Shown here piece by piece: positions 24,901 to 31,935 of a stretch of 64,000 nucleotides of DNA. The translations under genes were made by a program, and so were the position numbers. This DNA is from Siphonodentalium dalli (taxonomy: Eukaryota; Mollusca; Scaphopoda; Gadilida; Siphonodentaliidae), in NCBI GenBank assembly GCA_032622095.1, contig CP136061.1, positions 62,933,127-62,997,126 of the forward strand, in the 5' to 3' direction. Position 1 is the stretch's first letter, and each line of letters starts with the position of its first letter. Below the pieces are notes generated by a model. The model was not told the origin of the DNA. It saw only the letters and a program-made list of their open reading frames with translations, and ran no database searches.

Positions 24901-27005
24901 GGATTCCGAATGCTGCCAAGTTTCCAATGTCAGTGCGACCAGGTCTGGCTCATGTGCAGATCTGACTATATTGTCAGATTTGCACATAATGTGCAAATCG
25001 GGCTATATCAGTTTATAATCAAAGTTTATAAGTACAAAGATCATAGCTATTTCTGACACCTAATGTTTGATTTCAATATGTTGATATGTGTATATTCAAT
25101 ATTTTCCAGCAGGAATAATTCTTTTAACTGAAAATGTACTTTTGATGATTACTTTGAGACAATTTTTTAAATCTTCTTCAAACATCATAAAATCACTTTA
25201 TTTTGGAAACCGATTGTCCCCGGCATCAATTGTTGTCAAAAGATTGAGAAATAACCAATTTTAGGGTTGCCACGACTGAGTTTTCATAATCGATCGTTAT
25301 AATCGACGGTTAGTCGATTAATCGTTCATATATGCGACCCATATTACACGGGCCCAGGTAAACACATGATAACTGCAAAATTACAATGACTACTTTACGT
25401 CCAGACTGAACACAGTTATAAACTGTCAGTCAGCAGGCTTGTCATTCTGAGCCGCCCGCCCGTCATCGGCCATCTAAACTCAAATTTGCACGGCGTCCTC
25501 ATCGCTATTCCCGCGGACGAGAATTTTTAAAAATATCTGTCCAGTCAATCAATATTCCCCGTAAACACGCATGCATCGCGGTTGCCATTGAAAGCGTGTG
25601 GAACTGTCGCATACTTTTAAAAAACGGACTATGGTTAGTATTAAAGAGAATCCCATTGTGTATAGATTGCGTCACTTGACATATATTTGATTTCACGGGT
25701 TAGGTATCTGCTGTACTTTTAGTTTTGTTATTCAAAGTGCGTGCAGGCGGTTACCACTTTGGAGAATGTAATGCATGTAGCACTAATAAGTGACGACACA
25801 AACTTGTTACTGATAACTGTCCAGAACTTTAAACATTCCATGACTTTGAAAAATGAAATATAGATGCATTCCGATGCAAGTCGTTCATTATGGATATAAT
25901 GATCAATAATTACCAATCCATAGGAACATAAATTCACAGTTAAACATAATTTATAAACAATGACAAGCCATGACACGGCATAAAAGCAATGCTGCTGGCC
26001 CGCCACTGACTGAGAACATGTCACACACCGAACTCTTTAAAGATGACCACCAAACTTCGGCTGTGACATCAAAGGATCAAAGGAAGCCGCATAAGAAGTG
26101 GCGAGAGAACAGGCTGTCGGGTGGTAAATTGTGCTACATACACTGTTAACTTTACTTCCAGGCATGGTATTTGCACATAGTACTGCTTAAATAAACAACC
26201 ATACCCACCAGGGAAGGATCCAGATAATTTTTGGGGACACCTGTTCTGTATTTGAGTATGTGCCCATATAAATTTGGATGTTAAAATATTCAGTACTGGA
26301 TACTTGATTGTGCAAATAAAGGCTCCATATTATAGACTATATATCATCTGCAGGCTGATGATTTGCATTACTAGTACATTTTGTTGAATTATAGAAAAAT
26401 TCCTTGAAAATATGGAAGATCCAACTTGAATAAATACTATCTACATGGAATTTGGGGACATTTGGGTCTCTATAGTTTGGGCACCCAAACCTGTAACAGG
26501 TATCAAAACATCCCTGGATCCTTCTCTGATACCCACATCCCACCCCCTTGTGCGATTAGTCAACGAAAGTAAATAACCGTCGACTGCACACCTGTCGAAG
26601 GTTAGTCGATTAATCGACTAACCGTCGACTGCACACCTGTCGAAGGTTAGTCGATTAATCGAATAATCGTGGCAAGCCTAACCAATTTGATCTAAAAAGA
26701 AATGGTATCTGGTAGAAATATAAAATTTCATACCAAAACTGTATAGTTCGATTTGCACATTATGTGCAAATCTGACAATATAGTCATATTTGCACATGAG
26801 CCAGACCTGCATGGCGACTCCCGCGCACTTTTCTCTCTCATTCTGAATTTATGTTACAATACAACTTTTACTATTAAACTTGAGTTTGCGTATATATACC
26901 ATCAACACAACTTCCACTGACGAATCTACTTGAGTTTGACAAATTAGAACGAAAATTGTTAAATAAACGACCAGAACGTAAAATATGTTTGCAGCAATTC
27001 GCCAT
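6846..27005 (-). CDS. ACAD8: Isobutyryl-CoA dehydrogenase, mitochondrial (whole gene, 11 exons)
   Basis: FAD-dependent acyl-CoA dehydrogenase of the mitochondrial matrix; it oxidises isobutyryl-CoA to methacrylyl-CoA in valine breakdown and passes electrons to ETF. Eleven exons on the minus strand join in phase at GT-AG introns. The product aligns almost without gaps to human ACAD8 as I remember it, giving 415 residues, the human length. Visible landmarks are a basic, serine-rich presequence (residues 1 to about 35), the first family signature [14 protein letters not shown] (exons 4-5), the flavin/substrate segment [19 protein letters not shown] (exon 6), the second signature with [16 protein letters not shown] (exon 10), and the catalytic glutamate in ILEG (about residue 397) across the exon 10/11 junction. 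ACAD8-specific matches ([19 protein letters not shown]) separate it from ACADS and ACADSB. Exon 2 carries one extra base (see that exon), so the sequence as given is frameshifted. Confidence 0.96.
6975..7268. repeat. Short inverted duplications in ACAD8 intron 10
   Basis: GTGATAAAGTTACCCAGG occurs at about 7002-7021 and in a variant at 7037-7051. Its complement, CCTGGGTAACTTTATCACA, occurs at 7200-7220 and again at about 7238-7255. The pieces form a small foldback of about 290 bases. Confidence 0.65.
7669..7771 (-). CDS. ACAD8: ACAD8 exon 10
   Basis: Encodes [20 protein letters not shown] and then [15 protein letters not shown]. It carries the second acyl-CoA dehydrogenase signature and the catalytic glutamate (the E in ILEG) that removes the alpha proton of the substrate. 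Length 103 bases. Confidence 0.97.
7930..8350 (-). repeat. Two-unit dispersed repeat in ACAD8 intron 9
   Basis: Two ~145 bp units each carry AATAACTCTA, CGATTGAACACTC and CATAGTAGTGAACATC. The right end has the GTATACCCCCC type of terminus. Relatives lie at 13600-13990 (same strand) and at 40050-40265 and 55385-55740 (opposite strand). Confidence 0.65.
8932..12126. repeat. Large foldback with ~480 bp inverted arms
   Basis: The left arm (about 8932-9412) and right arm (about 11645-12126) are inverted near-identical copies, including the same open frame ([20 protein letters not shown]) at 9003 on plus and 12055 on minus. The arms enclose about 2.2 kb of AT-rich sequence without a recognisable gene. 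A 70-base piece of the left arm is duplicated at about 9415-9486. A minisatellite lies at 10908-10965. Could be a foldback transposon or two independent inverted insertions. Confidence 0.82.
12280..12432 (-). CDS. ACAD8: ACAD8 exon 9
   Basis: Encodes 51 residues beginning [20 protein letters not shown] and ending [17 protein letters not shown], the C-terminal helical domain that forms the dimer-dimer contacts. Length 153 bases, phase 0 at both ends. Confidence 0.96.
12446..12670. mobile_element. TTAA/CCCTTT MITE family F1, copy 1 (decayed left end)
   Basis: Right end has GAGTATTTAGTACAGAAGGG then TTAA, and the inner region matches the copies at 18771-19006, 21622-21915 and 58827-59087. The left end is degraded. 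Confidence 0.65.
12671..13333. other. ACAD8 intron 8, remainder
   Basis: No exon, repeat or regulatory structure recognised in this intron segment. Confidence 0.4.
13334..13431 (-). CDS. ACAD8: ACAD8 exon 8
   Basis: Encodes [20 protein letters not shown] and then [13 protein letters not shown]. Matches human [19 protein letters not shown] and VRKQFGEPLASNQ. Length 98 bases with a TTTCAG acceptor and GTTAGT donor. Confidence 0.96.
13600..13990 (-). repeat. Dispersed ~190 bp unit repeat in ACAD8 intron 7
   Basis: Minus-strand relative of 40050-40265 and 55385-55740: shares GAGTTATCC, 'gatcctccataccaaatttcattgagatctgata' character and the CCATGGCTCAGA motif. Non-coding. Confidence 0.65.
14053..14188 (-). 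CDS. ACAD8: ACAD8 exon 7
   Basis: Encodes [20 protein letters not shown] through GLNGGRVNI. The first residue is Met where human has Val. The N in GGRVNI leads into the C-terminal helical domain. Length 136 bases; donor GTGAGG. Confidence 0.96.
14366..14870. repeat. Foldback in ACAD8 intron 6
   Basis: GTTGATGCTGTTTTGGAC at 14379-14396 is mirrored by GTCCAAAACAGCATCAA at 14834-14850, with flanking bases also complementary (GATATCGG / CCCATATC). About 430 bases separate the arms. Confidence 0.75.
15424..16701. mobile_element. TA-flanked TIR element (1.28 kb)
   Basis: Termini TACTCTCTCCTGCCAAA and its inverted form (TTAGGCAGGGGAGAGTA) lie at the two ends with TA at each. Subterminal repeats of CATCACTATTATT type occur near both ends (15485-15520 and 16595-16690). 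No transposase frame. The terminus resembles that of the element at 34971-37181. Confidence 0.8.
15931..16018. repeat. Imperfect palindrome
   Basis: CACAGAAGCT near 15931 is complementary to AGCTTCTGTG near 16007, enclosing GC-richer sequence inside the 15.4-16.7 kb element. Confidence 0.55.
17064..18675 (+). repeat. Tandem-core element with alternating 164/157 bp units
   Basis: Nine units share CAAAATGACTCGTTCCCAT. The CGTTCC anchor falls at 17261, 17425, 17580, 17744, 17879, 18043, 18200, 18364 and 18522 (last one variant), spacings 164, 155, 164, 135, 164, 157, 164, 158. One unit type contains GGATTTAGTCA..AAAGAGTAAAATCC, the other ATTGAATTTTGAAA; they alternate, so the true repeat is a ~320 bp dimer. 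The ends carry AGTGTCAATGACACTGTAGC and AAAGTTGAGCTAA pieces. Inverted relative at 1-960. Confidence 0.92.
18771..19006. mobile_element. TTAA/CCCTTT MITE family F1, copy 2
   Basis: Starts at ACCCTGTCTATACTAAATGG and ends GAGTATTTAGTATATAAAGG-GTTAA, near-perfect inverted ends. A central palindrome of AATAAATTCAACTATGGTCA and its complement is present, as in the other copies. Confidence 0.8.
19120..19179. repeat. Hairpin, AGAGGGTGAATTT arms (copy a)
   Basis: GAGGTGCCCAGAGGGTGAATTT is followed after a short loop by AAATTCACCCTCTGGGGACC-TC. The arms are over 20 bases. Confidence 0.8.
19381..19473. repeat. Hairpin, AGAGGGTGAATTT arms (copy b)
   Basis: GCAGAATGAGGTTCCCAGAG at the left is complementary to CTCTGTGGACCTCATTCTGC at the right. 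Same family as 19120-19179, with a longer loop. Confidence 0.8.
19592..19729 (-). CDS. ACAD8: ACAD8 exon 6
   Basis: Encodes 46 residues, [19 protein letters not shown] through to LSFGKKETK, the middle beta domain. The human segment is also 46 residues. Acceptor TTGCAG, donor GTATGA. Confidence 0.96.
20395..20446. repeat. Solo end of MITE family F1
   Basis: CATGAGTATTTAGCAAAGAA then CGGGTTAA matches the right end of the F1 MITEs; no left end nearby. Confidence 0.55.
20453..20529 (-). CDS. ACAD8: ACAD8 exon 5
   Basis: Encodes [18 protein letters not shown] and then YVLNGSK. It completes the first family signature, [11 protein letters not shown]; the split glycine codon at the junction with exon 4 restores the motif exactly. 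Length 77 bases. Confidence 0.95.
20605..20991. mobile_element. hAT-type MITE, 387 bp, 8-bp target duplication
   Basis: Inverted ends CAGGGTTCGCGCTG and CAGCGCGAACCCTG, flanked by a perfect 8-bp direct repeat ATTCTTAG (20597-20604 and 20992-20999). Interior has repeated TTTGCCAAATGA. Eight-base duplications and CAGGG ends are the hAT pattern. Located in ACAD8 intron 4 (before exon 4 in genomic order). Confidence 0.92.
21336..21445 (-). CDS. ACAD8: ACAD8 exon 4
   Basis: Encodes [18 protein letters not shown], then [16 protein letters not shown], which begins the first acyl-CoA dehydrogenase signature. Length is 110 bases with clean splice sites (CTACAG acceptor, GTAGG donor). Confidence 0.95.
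21622..21915. mobile_element. TTAA/CCCTTT MITE family F1, copy 3
   Basis: AACCCTTTCTTTACTAAATG at the left, GAGTATTTAGTAAAGAAAAC at the right. The most complete pair of ends of the four copies. Confidence 0.8.
22197..22308. repeat. Truncated relative of the 5841-6102 MITE
   Basis: Shares GCTGTGCTGGTGCAGCATTA, TATAAGAGAATGCATTGGCA and TTTTCGCAAAATTTCAGGAA, but lacks the TTAACCC end and the middle. Confidence 0.7.
22344..22513 (-). CDS. ACAD8: ACAD8 exon 3
   Basis: Encodes [20 protein letters not shown] through to STTAYISIH, part of the N-terminal alpha-helical domain. Acceptor is ..TTTTTCAG and donor is GTAAG; length is 170 bases (56 codons plus two). Matches human [20 protein letters not shown] and [11 protein letters not shown]. 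Confidence 0.95.
22514..23579. other. ACAD8 intron 2
   Basis: Contains a partial tandem duplication: GTACTGTTCTAGTATTTGGA at about 23381 and GTACTGTACTAGTATTTGGA at about 23453, each followed by TCCC..ATAATCTGGGACT-like sequence. Otherwise no recognisable feature. Confidence 0.5.
23580..23681 (-). CDS. ACAD8: ACAD8 exon 2, carrying a one-base insertion
   Basis: Encodes the first N-terminal helix: [19 protein letters not shown] and on through KNEMRDHM. The exon is 102 bases, but its phases (two bases in from exon 1, ending flush) require 101. The open frame reads into a TGA at 23584-23586 (codon 68). Moving the frame by one base just after the HM codons gives EWDEK, which matches human EWDQK and then joins exon 3 (EYFPVDVMR) correctly. 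The surplus base therefore lies in the ACAA stretch at about 23592-23595. A clean donor (AAG then GTAAG) follows, and I found no alternative donor that would repair the frame. Confidence 0.93.
24478..24597 (+). repeat. 5S rRNA-derived sequence, copy a
   Basis: The span is 120 bases, the length of a 5S gene. It starts GTCTA and its second half tracks the 5S 3' region: GAAGGTTAAGCA, CTTGGTTAGT, TTGGATTGACCGGCTTGGGA and GGGTGCTG. The first half has diverged. Either a decayed 5S pseudogene or a 5S-headed SINE. Confidence 0.7.
24791..24917 (+). repeat. 5S rRNA-derived sequence, copy b
   Basis: Second copy about 310 bases downstream. Begins GTCTAGATCTCTTGGTCA as copy a does, then GAAGTTAAGCAACATTGAGC, GGTTAGTCCTTG and CGGCTTGGGATTCCGAATGC. 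An insertion of about 18 bases (containing TACATGTATC) interrupts it. Spacer sequence is shared between copies too (AGGCCAATGA just upstream of each). Confidence 0.7.
25262..26680. mobile_element. hAT-type non-autonomous element, 1.42 kb, in ACAD8 intron 1
   Basis: Ends TAGGGTTGCCACGA and TCGTGGCAAGCCTA, flanked by a perfect 8-bp duplication ACCAATTT (25254-25261 and 26681-26688). Subterminal GTTAGTCGATTAATCG repeats occur near both ends and are tandemly doubled at 26576-26655. A GC-richer core has a short frame at 26018 but no transposase. A dispersed repeat (26215-26545) is nested inside. Confidence 0.92.
26215..26545 (-). repeat. Dispersed repeat, relative of 47935-48245
   Basis: On the minus strand the frame contains [20 protein letters not shown], which recurs on plus at about 47965. 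The DNA also shares GGGGACACCTGTTCTGTATTTGAG. Probably part of an unclassified transposon. Confidence 0.75.
26900..27005 (-). CDS. ACAD8: ACAD8 exon 1: start codon and mitochondrial presequence
   Basis: Encodes 35 residues beginning [15 protein letters not shown] and ending SGSCVD, then one base before a GTATAT donor. The peptide is rich in Arg, Ser and Asn and has no acidic residue until its last one, as expected for a matrix-targeting presequence. The join to exon 2 reads SCVD-ASSGL, which lines up with human SCID-PSMGL, so the placement is secure although intron 1 is 3.2 kb. The start is the only ATG in this short frame, and ATGGCG sits directly beside paired E-boxes. Confidence 0.9.
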
Positions 27006-27015
27006 TTTGGACAAA

Positions 27016-27259
27016 CACGTGATCACGTGACATCAGTTTACCGTTGTGATCAAATTTACTCAATGCAACTTTGAAAAATTTAACTTTAATGTATCAATAA
27101 TCGAATTTATCAGATGGATATTTGATTATTTAGTTAGTAACCACCATGGACCCTCGAAAAAACAAAGATACATACAAGTAATGATATAATTAAAAGACCG
27201 AACTACCTGAAACAAGTCACGTGCAACCAACTCAGTCAAGGGCGACAAATCCCCACGTG
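27016..27259. promoter_or_regulatory. Cluster of CACGTG E-boxes at the ACAD8 5' end
   Basis: Directly upstream of the ACAD8 start (minus strand) lie two overlapping-spacing E-boxes, CACGTGATCACGTG, at 27016-27029. Further CACGTG hexamers lie at 27218-27223 and 27254-27259. E-boxes of this form bind bHLH-zip factors (USF, MITF/TFE, Myc/Max, Clock). The start codon context AAAATGGCG also resembles a YY1 site, common in nuclear genes for mitochondrial proteins. That this is the promoter is an inference from position; no TATA box was obvious. Confidence 0.55.
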
Positions 27260-28020
27260 CTCATGCAGACGACAGGTGCTCTGAATGTAAACAACGAAAA
27301 CACCTGATTGCATAGAAAACAGATAATCAAGGTTCAACTTTGATCACTTTACACGTTCTTTTAGGCTTCATTTGTGAATACTGAATACATTTAAACATTA
27401 TCACCATTCATTCATTGATTCAAACCATCTTATTTAGTTATTAATATATTATAAATATATATGTACAGTCGTTCGGGTAGTAACGGGTCACAGGCAGTAA
27501 CGGGTCAGTTGCTGTTTATCGTCCTGGCAAAAGCCACAAATGCACTTGATCTCCCAAAATCCTGTTGATTCTTGAGAATGAATATGTGTTTGAGATCATG
27601 TGCAATTTGTGGCGGGTTCTGACGGTAATTTCCGATTTAATTCATTTTTTCTGACGGACAGTGGAAACGCATCCGAGAAAAGTAGGTCAACAAAATATGT
27701 CAAGTTGCAGATCGGCTGCTGCCAATTTAAAATAGAATAAAATACACCCAAACTAAGCACTGTAAATATTAACAAATTATTGATTTTTCAACTCCCAGAC
27801 CCCCACAAAAGTTAAATTTGTATTATTGTGTAAACATTTAATTTGTTTCGACCTACTTCCGTTGTCAATAGCGGGGTCACATGCTTTTGTTGACAGTCGA
27901 TCGGCACGTGCTATCACGGACTGAATACAAACATGTCAATTGAATTCTGATGATTAGCATACGTTGGAAATAATAAAATATAGTAACATTTCATGCCTTC
28001 ATTGGCAATTTCAGACATAA

Positions 28021-28249
28021 TATAGGTTGAAATTGTTCTCATAGTTTAATTTTCCAACCTGAATTTAATGAAGAGTGAATGTTTTTTTTTAGACCAACAC
28101 ACTCATGACCAACAGTCAAATATTTTCCAATGGGCGGTAAAATAATTAGATTGGAAATTGAATGGCTATCAGTTGGAACACTTCCAACTATACAGGGTGC
28201 CAGTTTGAAAAATTCTAGCAGTTGGAATTCTTGAGGGACTTGCACCTGT

Positions 28250-28286
<37 letters not shown>

Positions 28287-28796
28287 GTGAATCCAAGCTA
28301 AATTATGGACTTGCTGCATATACCAGGGACTTGCTGCGTTTACCGGGGACTTGCTGCACATCCAGGGACTTGATGCGTAGAGTAGAACCGCAAATTAAAT
28401 TTACCCACCTGCAAGGGGTGTGGGAGGGACAGGGACGTGGCCAGAGGGTCTCCATTTGACATGATTTGTGACGTCCACCCTGGAATTTCCAATTACCCCC
28501 CCCCCCCCCCCCCACCCCCCATTAAACCAGTAAACCAGACAAATCCCCCAAAGCCGGGCCCGCCCTTGGTTATAAAATGTTCATATGGTGTCTCAAACTT
28601 TCCAACTGTTGGAAATGTCAAACCCCACACCCCCTAAAGTTGGAAAATTCCCAAATAATGGACACTTTCAGACCAAAATTTTGACAAAAATATTCTGCTG
28701 TTGCCAGTTGGTCTAAAAACAACTTATTCCCCCACTATACCGGTATAATAACTGGTTGGGCATACACACAAATAATTGAGAACAATTTCAACCTAT
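28021..28796. mobile_element. Foldback element with G35 and C18 runs
   Basis: Ends ATAGGTTGAAATTGTTCTC and GAGAACAATTTCAACCTAT are complementary. Further inverted pieces (GTTGGAA / TTCCAAC) follow inward. It contains 35 G at 28251-28285, 18 C at 28496-28513 (then A and 6 C), and a 23-25 bp minisatellite of GGGACTTGCTGC at 28315-28380. Polyproline frames here are artefacts. A related piece lies at the right edge (63865-64000). Confidence 0.78.
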
Positions 28797-29992
28797 GCGG
28801 GTAATTGTGGTGTAATATGCTCTAACTATAAAAGTTGTGTTGGACCGGGTCAGGCATGATTTTCTAGCTTGAACATTTTTATCAATGTTGAGGAGGAGGA
28901 GAATCTCCCAACACCAGACCTGTCACTACGTCCTTAAGGAGGGTGTGAATATAATTACCTGGATTCAGGATGTTTGGTCTCGCCCAAGGGATGGTGCCCA
29001 TATGAATATGCTAAGGTGCATACACCAAATGGAGTGCCCAAGCCATATAATCCTCCCCGAGAAAACCACAAAATAAAAAGAATATAAACACCAAATGATA
29101 ATTTTGCAATTTTAATTGTTCCATTATAGATATATTAGTACATTGCATTCTGTGTACAATCGGTTAGTGTGCATGTATTTTGCTGTGATATTAACCTCTG
29201 ACAGGGATGAATCCAGGCACTTCATGCAGTGCTAGCTGGCAGGTTGATTATATTGGGACGTGGTTGAGCAAATTTAAAATTAACACACAACTGAGGGTGG
29301 GTTGGGTGCTTGGTGGAAATGGGTATACTCATGTCAGTGGCGAGATACACCCAACACTCACTGTCATTCGCGACGTCCGTGGTAGTAACATTTACCTTTG
29401 TTATTCTGGATCAGAGCAAAAGGAAAGTAATTGCAAGTCCCAGTTTTGTCGTTGCTTCTTTCTTGATGTATATGTTGAATACAAATGTAATCTAAATTGC
29501 TTAAATCGTGATCCACAAATAAAGCGATAAGTGGACTAGCTCACAAACAAATGATATTAATTTGATACATGTACTAGTATATGTCGATCAGATTTGGCAT
29601 TGGTAAGTGCTGCACATGCATTGCAATGAAATGAGTACATCACATTTGCCATTCATGGTCATATAAACATGTTGGCCAAATGAATATGTTGTCAGTTTTG
29701 TGTGTGTTTGTGTCATTAATTAATTTAGAAACTACAAAACATATAATTATGTACTGTCCGAAAATAAATATTGAGCTTTGGTATTTCACTGACAATTAAA
29801 TGTGAGTAAAAAATGTGAGTTAAAGATATGTAAGTAAATAAGTTATAGGCAATAACAACAACTTTGCCACTTGAGGCGACTCAAGACATTACAATCCACA
29901 ATGCATTTTATGACTGATCCACTTGGGATTTGGGATGCAAGCGCCCAAGGTGCTCGAAACGATCAAATGATCTTGTCCGCCACCTTCTGTTC

Positions 29993-30257
29993 TATGGGAA
30001 GCCAAATTGACATTTAATAAATAATTGAGCTTAAGCGCAATAAGGAATCCCTTTTTTAAGGGAAGTTCTAATTGCACTTAAGCGCAATAAGGAATCTCTT
30101 ATTGTGCTTAATCGCAATATTAAAGGAATATTCTTAATGCGCTTAAGCACAATTAGATCTTCCCTTATTGCGTTTAAGCGCAATAAGAGATTCCTTGCGC
30201 AATAAGAGATTCCTTATTGCGCTTATTATTTATTAAATGTCAATTTAGCTTCCCATA
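29993..30257. mobile_element. MITE with near-perfect 30-bp TIRs (265 bp)
   Basis: Left TATGGGAAGCCAAATTGACA continues TTTAATAAATAA; the right end is its inverted copy, with TA at each end. The interior is filled with direct and inverted CTTAAGCGCAATAAGG repeats, so the single strand would fold on itself. Confidence 0.88.
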
Positions 30258-31199
30258 CTGTTCTGGTAAACTTCCACTTTCCAGTGTTTTTTTATCAGTT
30301 TGTTATCTTTACCCCTGTTTATCCCATAGAAAGAATGGAGCTGTCCTGACTGCCCACCATCCACCCCAACTGCTGCCACCTCTGCTCTGATTATACTACT
30401 ACTAACTGGTATATGTTTGTATTATGAACACAAAACATTCAATCACACACTATAACACTACTACATATGATTTGTGAGTGAATGCTTTTAACTGTACATA
30501 TATAGGGCCATATTATGTTGGGAACAAATGTAATTACTAATTTGACTCGGAGTTTGTATTTCCACTATAAAAAAATAAATAAAAACATTTTTCTCAGCAA
30601 CTAATTTTTCTACAAATCAGTTATTGATTGTGATTCTATAAGCGCTAATTATCATCATCAAAACATAGAATTAGTTTCCCCGATGATGACGTACACGTGT
30701 ATCGTCTGTGCCTTGGTAATTGTTTCGAACATCGTTTTGTTTACATTCTGGGGATGCTGAAATGGAGTCTGATAGTAAACAAGTTTGTGTTTGATACAAA
30801 ACTTTTAATTCACTAATTGGAATAAATACATCTTGCACATGTTATTTGTGGTTTAATAACACACAAACAGCCATAAATTGTGATATATACAGCTCAAACG
30901 AAAGGTGACCCTTTACTGCCTGAATTGACCCCTTATTGCCTGAATTTCGTGCTATCTTTAATCGCGTATTTTATACAGAAAGAGCAAAATTTGTGAACAT
31001 CACATAGGATGTATGATAGAGCTAGGTTTTATGAACAAAATGATATATAAATTTGTATCCATTGTACTTGCATACAGACAGGTGCAGCACAAACATAAAA
31101 AGTGACCCTTTACTGCCCGAATGACTGTATTATATTTATAAGTTATATAACTATTATTTTAATTTTTATTAATATTAATAAATTTTATTATCAATATCA

Positions 31200-31935
31200 T
31201 TATCAATTTTCATGTCAAAAGTAGAAACCTCAAAGGTTTTTTGAATAATCAATGGAATCTGGGAATATTTGGTCTTGTTGTCTATAGGTCGACAGAACTT
31301 TCAGAAGCACCAAAAAAAATATTAAAAAAAAATTTGACAGAACTGTTTTTTTTTCAAATTTTTTGAAGTTCTGACAAACTTTCACAAAGCCTAGGTAGTA
31401 GGTAGGTATTTTTTGTCTGTAAAACAATCTTAAGCATCAAAATTCCCAAAGGCAAAGGATCTGAAAAAAATTGTAATTTTTATGGCATATTGATGATATT
31501 CAAATGAGTGCCTATAAGTATAATATTAATAAAGGGTTATATGACGTTTTATTGCTCAATGAGCATTATAAATTAGAATTAATTTTTTTCTAAATTTTCG
31601 AAGTTCAGGCATATATGCCATGATATGGTATTTTTTGTCAGTAAAACAATCCAAGTGTCAAAATTTCAAATGGATCTTGAAAAGACATTGTTGTTTTATG
31701 GCATATTCAAATGATAGTCTGCATAAAGGGTTATAATTATATCATCACCTTTTAATGCTCAATAAGCACAGAATTTTATTTTTTCCAAATTTTCGAAGTT
31801 CGGTCATATGGTATTTTTTGTCTGGAAAACAACCTAAGTGTCAAAATTTCAAATGGATCTTGAGAACACATTGCTGTTTTCAAGGCATATTCAAATGAGA
31901 GGCAAAATAATTGGTTATTTCACTTTTTAATGTAA
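31200..31935. repeat. Degenerate ~200 bp tandem units
   Basis: GAAGTTC..AGGCATAT..GGTATTTTTTGTC..AAAACAA..AAGTGTCAAAATTTCAAA recurs near 31365, 31600 and 31797. No coding content. Confidence 0.65.

Larger units (their letters stand above)
27464..31129. mobile_element. 3.66 kb TIR element, TA target site, with nested insertions
   Basis: Left end TACAGTCGTTCGGGTAGTAA and right end (inverted) TTACTGCCCGAATGACTGTA, with TA at both. Inner subterminal repeats (GTAACGGGTCA left; GACCCTTTACTGCCTGAAT and CCCTTATTGCCTGAAT right) add support. It holds a foldback (28021-28796) and a MITE (29993-30257). No transposase recognised; the remaining short frames are anonymous. Confidence 0.75.

Noticed and set aside
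26018-26123. ATG frame [18 protein letters not shown] with a possible GTAAAT donor, first considered as the first exon of SYCP1
   Set aside because: It lies wholly inside the hAT element at 25262-26680, and a better placed N-terminal exon exists at 40494.
28039-28637. Polyproline and polyglycine open frames
   Set aside because: They are translations of G and C homopolymers in a foldback element.
30317-30412. Exon-like stretch after CCCATAG ending before GTATATG
   Set aside because: Two of three frames have stops and the third is low-complexity Thr/Pro/Ala with no homologue; lies in a transposon.
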